This document shows positions 6,362 to 12,378 of a DNA stretch of 13,453 bases, piece after piece. The notes below the pieces were generated by a model. That model had not been told where the DNA came from and ran no database searches. It saw nothing but the letters and a program-made list of their open reading frames with translations. The DNA lies in NCBI GenBank assembly GCA_030271565.1, contig JARXKR010000050.1, positions 1 to 13,453 of the forward strand, read 5' to 3'. This stretch comes from Pseudomonadota bacterium (GTDB taxonomy: Bacteria; Pseudomonadota; Alphaproteobacteria; Sphingomonadales; Sphingomonadaceae). Every line of letters starts with the position of its first letter. Position 1 is the first letter of the stretch. The translations under genes and the position numbers were made by a program.

Positions 6362-7105
6362 ATGGCTGAATGGAACGATCCGCAGACCACGCGCAGCCCG
6401 TTCGGGGCGCAGCCGCGGCTTGATGGGGCGCTGCTCGGTGCGGCCGGGCGCGACGAAGGTTTGCGCAGCTACATGCTGTCGATTTACAACTACATGGCCT
6501 CGGGCGTGCTGCTCTCGGGCGTGGTCGCGCTGTTGTTCGCGCGCTCGGGCATGGCCGAGCAAGTTATGGCGACGCCGCTGCGCTGGCTAATTATTTTGGC
6601 CCCTCTCGGCTTTGTCATGGCGATGAGTTTTGGCTTAAACCGCATGCAAGTTTCGACTTTGAAGCTGCTGTTCTGGTCGTTCTGCACGGTCATGGGCTTG
6701 TCAATGTCGACGATCTTCCTTGTCTACACCGGCACTTCGATCGCGCTGACCTTCTTCTCCACCGCCGGCGCCTTCGCCGGGCTCAGCCTCTACGGTTACT
6801 CCACCAAGCGTAACCTGTCGGCGATGGGTGCCTTCATGGTGATGGGGCTGATCGGCATCATCCTGGCGATGGTGCTCAATCTGTTTCTGCAATCGAGCGC
6901 GATGGCGCTGGCGATCTCGGTGCTAGGCGTGCTGATCTTCGCCGGACTGACCGCGTGGGATACCCAGCGTCTGCGCAATGCCTACTACCAGGTGCAGGGC
7001 AGCGACATGGTACAGAAGGTCGTGATCATGGGGGCGCTCAGCCTCTATCTCGATTTCATCAACATGTTCCAGTTCCTGCTCAGCTTGATGGGCGGCCGCC
7101 GCTAA
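6362..7105 (+). CDS. Bax inhibitor-1/YccA family membrane protein
   Basis: This 247-residue integral inner-membrane protein belongs to the BI-1 (TMBIM, formerly UPF0005) family, whose characterised bacterial member BsYetJ is a pH-sensitive calcium leak channel and whose E. coli member YccA modulates the protease FtsH. Seven hydrophobic segments are visible at about 41-60, 73-90, 101-120, 125-146, 156-175, 181-199 and 221-243. The family signatures are LYGYSTKRNLS at 143-153, AWDTQ at 198-202 and LYLDFINMF at 228-236. D200 and D231 correspond to the di-aspartyl sensor described in BsYetJ. The start is supported by AGGAG at 6348-6352. A loose promoter candidate, TTGAAA (6289-6294) with TATTCT (6314-6319), has a 19-base spacer, so it is weak. 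The gene ends at a strong terminator and appears to be transcribed alone or with proC. The role in this organism is not known. Confidence 0.93.
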   Translation: MAEWNDPQTTRSPFGAQPRLDGALLGAAGRDEGLRSYMLSIYNYMASGVLLSGVVALLFARSGMAEQVMATPLRWLIILAPLGFVMAMSFGLNRMQVSTLKLLFWSFCTVMGLSMSTIFLVYTGTSIALTFFSTAGAFAGLSLYGYSTKRNLSAMGAFMVMGLIGIILAMVLNLFLQSSAMALAISVLGVLIFAGLTAWDTQRLRNAYYQVQGSDMVQKVVIMGALSLYLDFINMFQFLLSLMGGRR

Positions 7106-7129
7106 CCCCACTCCCGGAACGGACAAGCG

Positions 7130-7167
7130 TGCCCGGCGTTCCGTAAGGTACGCCGGGCATTTGCTTT
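7130..7167 (+). terminator. Rho-independent terminator after the BI-1 gene
   Basis: TGCCCGGCGT (7130-7139) pairs perfectly with ACGCCGGGCA (7150-7159) around a 10-base loop, and is followed by TTTGCTTT. It begins 24 bases after the stop codon of the membrane protein gene, in the right orientation. Confidence 0.9.
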
Positions 7168-7249
7168 AATTGCGCGTGCCGCTAGGAATTCAGACTAACG
7201 AAATGAATGACTTGCCAAGCGGCTGGTGGCAACATCTGGGACAGAAATC

Positions 7250-8089
7250 ATGGGTTCGCATTATCGCAAGATCGTAGTCGCGGCGGCGTTGCTGCTGGTG
7301 GCCGGGGAGTTGTCGGCCAAGCCCAAGAAAGTCCCGCCTCCACCGCCGCCGCCGCCTCCTCCGGTGGTAATTGTGTACATTCCTCCGCGCCCGACCCCGC
7401 CGCTGGGAGCCTCGCCGCTGTTCAAGGTGCCGCTGCTATTGCCCACCGGTGCGCGCCAGTCGATCAACACCGGGATCGGCCCCTTCCAGACGGTGTGGAA
7501 CCTGCGGTCGGCCTATAATGTTGCGGCGCTCAATTGCCTGCGGCCCGAACACGTTGACATCCTGATCGGCTACAAGCGTTTCCTCAAGATCTACAAGGTG
7601 GGTCTGGTCAAGGCCAACCGGGCGGTCGATGCCGATTTCCGCAAGCGCTTCGGCAAAGCCTATATCCGCCCGCGTGAGGCCTACATGACGCAGGTCTATA
7701 ACTATTACGCTTTCCCGCCGACGCTGCGCAATTTCTGCGACGCGTCGCTGATCATGGCGCGCGAATCGATGACGCTCAAGCCAATCGGATTGACCGACTT
7801 TGCGGCGCGCTATGTCCCGCAGTTCGATGGTGTGTTCGAGAATTTCTACCGCTCGTACGACCAGTACCGGGCCGATGCAGCAGCGTGGGACGCCAAGTAT
7901 GCGCCGGTCGCGGTGACGCCGGTGATGGTTCCGACCCCCGGCGCGGTGACGCCGGTGTTTGTCCCGACTCCCCCGGTTGTGAAGCCGCTGATAGTTCCCG
8001 CTCTTGGCGCTGCGGCGCCGGTAATCGTCCCGGCTCCCAAAGTTGTCATTCCTGCACCTGCTGCGACGGCGGCCGCGCCGGGCCGCTGA
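7250..8089 (+). CDS. Uncharacterised exported protein with polyproline tract
   Basis: I do not recognise a named family. The 279-residue product from ATG 7250 begins MGSHYRK, then a hydrophobic segment (~8-19) and a likely signal peptidase site at LSA23; an in-frame GTG at 7226 would add 8 residues before the signal and is less likely. Ten consecutive prolines lie at 29-38. A folded-looking domain covers about 65-215 and contains TGARQSINTGIGPFQTVW (66-83), YNVAALNC (89-96) and NFCDASLIMARESM (161-174). C96 and C163 are its only cysteines and could form a disulfide in the periplasm. Residues 220-270 form a degenerate 11-residue repeat (AVTPVMVPTPG, AVTPVFVPTPP, then weaker copies) of Pro, Val and Ala. 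I recall similar uncharacterised exported proteins in other Sphingomonadales, but cannot confirm that here. It stands alone between a terminator and a tRNA gene. No catalytic motif was seen. Confidence 0.85.
   Translation: MGSHYRKIVVAAALLLVAGELSAKPKKVPPPPPPPPPPVVIVYIPPRPTPPLGASPLFKVPLLLPTGARQSINTGIGPFQTVWNLRSAYNVAALNCLRPEHVDILIGYKRFLKIYKVGLVKANRAVDADFRKRFGKAYIRPREAYMTQVYNYYAFPPTLRNFCDASLIMARESMTLKPIGLTDFAARYVPQFDGVFENFYRSYDQYRADAAAWDAKYAPVAVTPVMVPTPGAVTPVFVPTPPVVKPLIVPALGAAAPVIVPAPKVVIPAPAATAAAPGR
7907..8059 (+). repeat. Degenerate 33-bp tandem repeat inside the exported protein gene
   Basis: GCGGTGACGCCGGTG occurs at 7910-7924 and again at 7943-7957, a period of 33 bases that keeps the reading frame. 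The encoded 11-residue unit (about AVTPVxVPTPG) continues in weaker form for about four and a half copies in total. It probably arose by tandem duplication and then diverged. Confidence 0.7.
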
Positions 8090-8147
8090 TCTGGATCGCT
8101 GCGCAAGTTTTGGCCTTTCAAGCGCGCGGGCCATTCGCTAAGGCAGC

Positions 8148-8179
8148 GCTCGCGCGGCAAGGCAAGTTGCCACGCGAGC
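8148..8179 (+). other. Strong hairpin just upstream of tRNA-Ala
   Basis: The 13-base arms at 8148-8160 and 8167-8179 pair at 12 of 13 positions (one C/A mismatch) around the 6-base loop GGCAAG. The hairpin ends 11 bases before the first base of the tRNA. It has no T-run on either side, so it is not a standard Rho-independent terminator for the upstream gene, although it sits 58 bases after that gene's stop codon. It could be a transcript boundary, a precursor-tRNA leader structure, or a dispersed repeat. Confidence 0.7.
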
Positions 8180-8190
8180 AAGCACTGAAC

Positions 8191-8266
<76 letters not shown>

Positions 8267-8355
8267 GTGCAGAGCGCAGCGATAATCGACTCAGACCGGC
8301 CTGCAAACAACGACTTTCTGCGCTTCCGGTGCTCACTCAATTGAGACCCGATTGT

Positions 8356-8372
8356 CCTGAGCCTGTCGAAGG
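8356..8372 (+). repeat. 17-bp dispersed repeat, copy 1
   Basis: CCTGAGCCTGTCGAAGG is identical to the sequence at 8459-8475, in the same orientation, 103 bases away. A related form, CTGAGCTTGTCGA, occurs as an inverted pair at 9612-9624 and 9681-9693. I associate this family with intergenic regions of sphingomonad genomes, from general knowledge and not from a search. Confidence 0.8.
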
Positions 8373-8458
8373 ATGCGCTCCGGTTCTCGAAATTCACCGT
8401 TTTGGACTCGGTCTGAACCATTCTCGCCGCGCTCTGTCTCGCTCCCAATCCCGCTCAG

Positions 8459-8475
8459 CCTGAGCCTGTCGAAGG
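8459..8475 (+). repeat. 17-bp dispersed repeat, copy 2
   Basis: This is an exact second copy of CCTGAGCCTGTCGAAGG, 43 bases before the obgE start codon and in the same direction as copy 1. Outside the 17 bases the flanks differ (GT/AT in copy 1, AG/CC here), so the repeat unit is short. Confidence 0.8.
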
Positions 8476-8517
8476 CCGCGCGCGACATTTCCTTCGTTAT
8501 CCGTTAGTGGGCCCACC

Positions 8518-9570
8518 ATGCATTTTCTCGATCAAGCCAAAGTATTCATCCGCTCGGGCCAGGGCGGCCCCGGTCAGGTGTCGTTCCGGCGCGAAATGTA
8601 CGTCGAATATGGCGGGCCCGACGGCGGTGACGGCGGACGCGGCGGGGATATCATTTTTGAGGCGGTCGCCGGGCTCAACACCCTGATCGACTTTCGCTAT
8701 GCCCAGCATTTCAAAGCCCAGCGCGGCGTTCCGGGCATGGGCAAGAACCGCACCGGCGCGGCCGGGCGCGATCTGGTAGTCAAGGTGCCGCTGGGCACGC
8801 AGGTGCTCGACGACGACCGCGAAACCGTGCTGCTCGACATGACCGAGGTCGGCCAAAAAGTCGTTCTGCTCAAGGGCGGGATGGGCGGACGCGGCAACGC
8901 CAGTTACAAGACCAGCACCAACCGCGCACCGCGCCAGCACCAGCCGGGCGAACTGGGCAGCGAGATGTACGTCTGGCTGCGGCTCAAGCTGCTCGCCGAT
9001 GCAGGGCTGCTCGGCTTGCCAAATTCGGGTAAGTCGACCTTCATCAACCAGATCACCAACACCAAGGCCAAGGTCGGCGACTACGCCTTCACCACGCTCA
9101 CCCCGCAGCTCGGCGTGGTTCGGCACAAGAACCGCGAATTCGTCCTCGCCGACATTCCCGGGCTGATCGAAGGCGCCGCCGATGGAGCCGGGATCGGTGA
9201 CCGCTTCCTGGGGCATATCGAGCGCTGCCGGGTGCTGATCCACCTGATCGACATCAACGGACACGATCCTGCCGATGCACTGCAAGTGATCGAGGAAGAG
9301 CTCGCCGTTTACGGCAATGGACTCGATGAAAAACCGCGGCTGATTGCGCTCAACAAGATCGATCTGGTCGATACCGAACTGGTCCGCGCGTTCAGCAAGG
9401 AATTGAAGGCGGCGGGCGCTGGCAAGGTCTATCCGATCTCGGGCGCGACCGGCGCGGGGATGGACAAGCTGCTCGACGCGGTGATCGAACACCTGCCCGC
9501 CGCCACGGTCACCGAACGGCCGATGGGCGAACAGGAAGAAGCCGGCGTGGCCGAATGGTCGCCGCTGTAG
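8518..9570 (+). CDS. obgE: GTPase Obg/CgtA
   Basis: Obg is an essential, slowly hydrolysing GTPase that binds the 50S ribosomal subunit and links ribosome assembly to growth and stringent response. The 350-residue product has the glycine-rich Obg fold at 1-158 (for example GGPDGGDGGRGGD at 32-44 and KGGMGGRGNASYKTSTNRAP at 119-138). The G domain follows with G1 GLPNSGKST (166-174), the G2 threonines in FTTLTP (191-196), G3 DIPGLIEGA (212-220), G4 NKID (279-282) and G5 near SGATG (308-312). The C-terminal extension is short, as in many alphaproteobacteria. The start is fixed by the conserved opening MxFLDQAKV, yet no Shine-Dalgarno sequence precedes it; the perfect palindrome GTGGGCCCAC ends one base before the ATG. 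rplU and rpmA, frequent neighbours of obg elsewhere, are absent; proB follows instead. Confidence 0.98.
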   Translation: MHFLDQAKVFIRSGQGGPGQVSFRREMYVEYGGPDGGDGGRGGDIIFEAVAGLNTLIDFRYAQHFKAQRGVPGMGKNRTGAAGRDLVVKVPLGTQVLDDDRETVLLDMTEVGQKVVLLKGGMGGRGNASYKTSTNRAPRQHQPGELGSEMYVWLRLKLLADAGLLGLPNSGKSTFINQITNTKAKVGDYAFTTLTPQLGVVRHKNREFVLADIPGLIEGAADGAGIGDRFLGHIERCRVLIHLIDINGHDPADALQVIEEELAVYGNGLDEKPRLIALNKIDLVDTELVRAFSKELKAAGAGKVYPISGATGAGMDKLLDAVIEHLPAATVTERPMGEQEEAGVAEWSPL

Positions 9571-9610
9571 GTTTACCACAGCCGGACCGACCCACCCCAA
9601 CTCCGCTTAT

Positions 9611-9693
9611 GCTGAGCTTGTCGAAGCACTGTCCTTTTCTTCGTGCACCGCGCGCAACGGCACGACGCAAAGGCAGCCCGTCGACAAGCTCAG
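9611..9693. repeat. Inverted pair of dispersed repeats between obgE and proB
   Basis: CTGAGCTTGTCGA at 9612-9624 and its exact reverse complement TCGACAAGCTCAG at 9681-9693 form a possible 13-bp stem with a 56-base loop. The sequence differs by one base (T for C) from the core of the 17-bp repeats upstream of obgE, so it is the same family in two orientations. No T-run follows. It lies in the 187-base gap between obgE and proB, which shows no other gene. Confidence 0.8.
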
Positions 9694-9757
9694 GGTAGAC
9701 GGATTTAGAGGTACGAGCTGTTTGCATCGGCGGGCCAAAACGCTAAGCCCCGGCGCG

Positions 9758-10888
9758 ATGCTGATCACGCGCCTTTCCGACCTGGCCGAAGCCAAGACTT
9801 GCCCCCGGTTGGTGGTCAAGATCGGCTCGTCGTTACTGGTCGGTGCAGAAGGTGTGCGGCGCGTGTGGCTCGAAGGGCTGGTGCGCGAACTTGCTGCGGC
9901 TCGGGCGCGCGGACAGGAATTGATCGTGGTCTGTTCGGGCGCGATTGCGCTGGGGGCGAGCAAGCTGGGGCTCGACAAGGGCGGACGCGGTAGCCTGGCC
10001 GATGCGCAAGCGGCGGCTGCGGTTGGCCAAATCTCGCTGTCTGGGCTGTGGGCCGAATTGCTTGCCGCGCACGGGCTGATCGCGGCGCAATTGCTGCTGA
10101 CGCTCGACGATCTCGAGGATCGCCGCCGCTACCTCAACGCTACCGCCACCCTGACCCGGCTGCTCGATATGGGCGCAGTGCCGGTGATCAACGAGAACGA
10201 CAGCGTCGCCACGCAGGAAATCCGTTTCGGCGACAACGACCGGCTGGCCGCGCGGGTGGCGCAAGCGGCCGGAGCGAGCGCGGTACTGCTGCTGTCCGAT
10301 GTCGACGGGCTGTTCGATCGCAACCCGGCTTTACCCGGTGCGGAACTGCTGCGCGAAGTGCGCGGTGTTACGCCTGCGATCCACGCCATGGCGAGCGGTG
10401 GCAGTGCCTCGGTGATGGGCTCAGGCGGGATGACCAGCAAACTCCAGGCCGCCGAAATTGCCGAGCGCGCGGGAATCGCGCTGGCGATTGGCTCGGGATT
10501 GGTCGATGCGCCACTGGCGCGCATGTGCACCGATGAGGTTGGCACCTTGTTCCTGCCGCTGCGTAAGGCGCGCGCGCGCAAGGCGTGGCTCGGCGGACGG
10601 CTCAAATTGAAAGGCGCGCTGCTGGTCGATGCCGGGGCGGTGACCGCGCTGGGCAAGGGCGGCAGCCTGCTCGCCGCCGGGATCACCGCCATTGAAGGCG
10701 AATTCAAACGCGGCGATGCCGTGGCGGTACGTGGGCCCGATGGCGGCGTGGTCGCGCATGGCCTCGCCGAATACGATGCGATCGATTGCGCGAAGCTGCT
10801 CGGCCGCAAGAACAGCGAGCAGACCGCACTGCTCGGCTATGCTCCGCGCTCCGCGGTTGTGCACCGTGACCAAATGGTCTTGCTGTAG
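9758..10888 (+). CDS. proB: Glutamate 5-kinase
   Basis: ProB phosphorylates glutamate to glutamyl 5-phosphate, the first and normally proline-inhibited step of proline synthesis. The 376-residue product (ATG 9758) has the amino-acid kinase domain with VVKIGSSLLV at 19-28, CSGAIALG at 59-66, INENDSVAT at 144-152 followed by RFGDNDRLA, LSDVDGLFD at 179-187 and GGMTSKLQAA at 223-232. A C-terminal PUA domain covers about 275-376, as in E. coli ProB. The start is not secure: ATG 9758 has no clear ribosome binding site, while an in-frame TTG at 9722 has AGAGGT (9707-9712) 9 bases before it and would add 12 residues. I preferred ATG because the kinase strand already starts later than usual. The stop codon shares one base with the next gene's GTG start. 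proA is not in the window. Confidence 0.96.
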   Translation: MLITRLSDLAEAKTCPRLVVKIGSSLLVGAEGVRRVWLEGLVRELAAARARGQELIVVCSGAIALGASKLGLDKGGRGSLADAQAAAAVGQISLSGLWAELLAAHGLIAAQLLLTLDDLEDRRRYLNATATLTRLLDMGAVPVINENDSVATQEIRFGDNDRLAARVAQAAGASAVLLLSDVDGLFDRNPALPGAELLREVRGVTPAIHAMASGGSASVMGSGGMTSKLQAAEIAERAGIALAIGSGLVDAPLARMCTDEVGTLFLPLRKARARKAWLGGRLKLKGALLVDAGAVTALGKGGSLLAAGITAIEGEFKRGDAVAVRGPDGGVVAHGLAEYDAIDCAKLLGRKNSEQTALLGYAPRSAVVHRDQMVLL

Positions 10889-11796
10889 TGCTGGCGGTAA
10901 CCGGCGCGACCGGGTTTGTCGGGCAGGCGCTGCTCGATCGGGCAGTTGCCGCAGGAGTTTACGTGCGGGCTTTGGCGCGCAAGCCGCAATCTCCGCGCGC
11001 CGGAATAGAATGGATCGCTGGCGATCTCGATGACCGCGCCGCGCTGGCCGCTTTGCTGGACGGGGCAGAGGCGGTGATTCACATCGCCGGAGTGGTCAAT
11101 GCACCCGACTCTGCTCATTTCGAGGCCGCCAACGTCAACGGCACGCTGAACGTGATCGAGGCCTGCCTTGCCTGCGGGGTGCAGCGCTTGGTTCATGTCT
11201 CCTCGCTCTCGGCGCGCGAGCCCGAGCTGTCGGCTTACGGGGCGAGCAAGGCCCGTGCCGAAAAGCTGGTGCGCGCCAGCGGGCTCGACTGGACGATCGT
11301 ACGCCCGCCGGGGATCTACGGCCCGCGCGATGTCGACTATTTTGAGATGTTCCGGCTCGCCAAATGGGGGATCATGCCGGTCCCGCCGCGCGATGGCCGC
11401 GCGTCGATCATCCACGTCGACGATCTCGCGCGGCTGCTCTTGGCGCTGGTGCCGGGCGGTGAGGAAGTGTCGCACCAGGTGTTCGAACCCGATGACGGGC
11501 ACAAGCATGGCTGGAGCCATTACGAACTGGCCCGCGCGGTCGGCTGGGCGATGGGGCGGCGTCCGTGGGTGGTGCACCTGGGGCGCAAATCGCTTGAACG
11601 CGCGGCCCGCGCCGACCGCTTCGTGCGCGGTCGCAAGGCCCGGCTCACGCCGGATCGGGTTGGCTACATGAGCCACCCCGACTGGGTGGTCAGCCCGTTC
11701 GCCCGCCTGCCCGCCGGACTGTGGCAGCCGCAGATTGCCACGCGTGAGGGGCTCAAGGCCACCGCACAATGGTACCGGGACAACAAGTGGCTTTGA
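10888..11796 (+). CDS. NAD(P)-dependent extended SDR / epimerase-like protein
   Basis: This 302-residue soluble protein belongs to the extended short-chain dehydrogenase/reductase superfamily. The nucleotide-binding motif TGATGFVG is at 5-12, the acidic GDLDD near 45-49, the HVSSLSA serine region at 103-109, the catalytic YGASK at 117-121, and VRPPGIYGP at 138-146. The substrate is not evident; members of this superfamily act on nucleotide sugars, flavonoid-like ketones or quinone-pathway components, and the sequence does not decide. The start is GTG at 10888, overlapping the proB stop (TAGTG) by one base, which suggests translational coupling with proB. A later start would remove the nucleotide-binding strand, so GTG is well supported. 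It is probably co-transcribed with proB, but a role in proline synthesis is not implied by its sequence. Confidence 0.88.
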   Translation: MLAVTGATGFVGQALLDRAVAAGVYVRALARKPQSPRAGIEWIAGDLDDRAALAALLDGAEAVIHIAGVVNAPDSAHFEAANVNGTLNVIEACLACGVQRLVHVSSLSAREPELSAYGASKARAEKLVRASGLDWTIVRPPGIYGPRDVDYFEMFRLAKWGIMPVPPRDGRASIIHVDDLARLLLALVPGGEEVSHQVFEPDDGHKHGWSHYELARAVGWAMGRRPWVVHLGRKSLERAARADRFVRGRKARLTPDRVGYMSHPDWVVSPFARLPAGLWQPQIATREGLKATAQWYRDNKWL

Positions 11797-11902
11797 GCCA
11801 ACGATTCGACAGCCCCTTCGCGGGCGCATAGTCTCACCCTCGGGGTCGCGAGTCGTGTTGGCGGGAATTTCCGCCGTTCGAACGCTAGAGGGGAAATCCG
11901 CA

Positions 11903-12316
11903 ATGAAAAAACTTGTGCTTGTCGCTGCATTGGCGACACTGGCTGCCTGTTCGAAACAGGATGCTGCGCCGGTTGCTGACGTTACCGAAGCCGCCGCAGC
12001 TACGCCTGCCGCAGCGACCGTGCAAACGGTTGCCGCCGATGGCAAGCCATCAGTTGGAACCTACAAGGTCACCACCGCCGACGGCAAGGTTTTCACCGAG
12101 GAAGACAAGGCCGACGGGACCTATGTGGAAATGCAGGACGGAAAAGTCACCGAAACCGGCAAGTGGGAGCAGAAGGCGCCCGGAACTTTCTGCAGCACCA
12201 AGGATGAAGCCGGTGCCAAGCAACGTTGCGGCACCGAAAAAATAGACGAAAAAGGGGTTTGGACTTCGGTCAATCCTGATGGCAAAACCGCAACCATAGT
12301 CCGCATCGGGGGCTGA
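11903..12316 (+). CDS. Small predicted lipoprotein, function unknown
   Basis: The 137-residue product begins MKKLVLVAALATLAAC, a classical lipoprotein signal with lipobox LAAC, so Cys16 should become the acylated N-terminus. An Ala/Pro/Val-rich tether runs to about residue 48. The rest is a compact, Lys/Asp/Gly-rich domain with repeated beta-like turns: TYKVTTADGKVF, GTYVEMQDGKVTETGKWEQK and GVWTSVNPDGKTATIV. Two cysteines in GTFCSTKDEAGAKQRCG could form a disulfide. I do not recognise a named family, although short lipoproteins of this layout are common in Sphingomonadales. The start is supported by GAGGGG at 11888-11893. The 106-base gap before it contains a GANTC site (GATTC, 11802-11806) and a GGCGG/CCGCC hairpin (11860-11864 with 11871-11875), so it may have its own promoter. 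Confidence 0.85.
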   Translation: MKKLVLVAALATLAACSKQDAAPVADVTEAAAATPAAATVQTVAADGKPSVGTYKVTTADGKVFTEEDKADGTYVEMQDGKVTETGKWEQKAPGTFCSTKDEAGAKQRCGTEKIDEKGVWTSVNPDGKTATIVRIGG

Positions 12317-12328
12317 TTAGGCCGGTTT

Positions 12329-12369
12329 GAAACGTGGCACCGGCGCTTCAATCGCGTCGGTGCTGTTTC
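12329..12369. terminator. Bidirectional terminator-like hairpin between convergent genes
   Basis: GCACCGGCGC (12337-12346) pairs with GCGTCGGTGC (12354-12363) over 10 positions, one of them G·U on the plus-strand RNA, around a 7-base loop. GAAAC (12329-12333) and GTTTC (12365-12369) extend the stem after a small bulge. It lies in the 62-base gap between the lipoprotein gene (plus) and cysH (minus), so it can serve both. The T-runs are short in each direction. Confidence 0.6.
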
Positions 12370-12378
12370 AGAGCTGGC

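Larger units (their letters stand above)
8267..8517. other. Non-coding gap between tRNA-Ala and obgE
   Basis: I see no gene in these 251 bases. They hold two direct copies of a 17-bp repeat (separate entries), a palindrome CTCAATTGAG at 8336-8345, a short inverted pair TCAGACCG/CGGTCTGA (8291-8298 with 8410-8417), and a palindrome GTGGGCCCAC at 8507-8516 directly before the obgE start. No convincing promoter hexamers were found. Together with the 101 bases before the tRNA this makes a 428-base stretch without a protein gene. Confidence 0.6.

Noticed and set aside
8356..8475. CRISPR-like array
   Set aside because: There are only two copies of a 17-base unit, 103 bases apart, with a further family member inverted beyond obgE and no cas genes.
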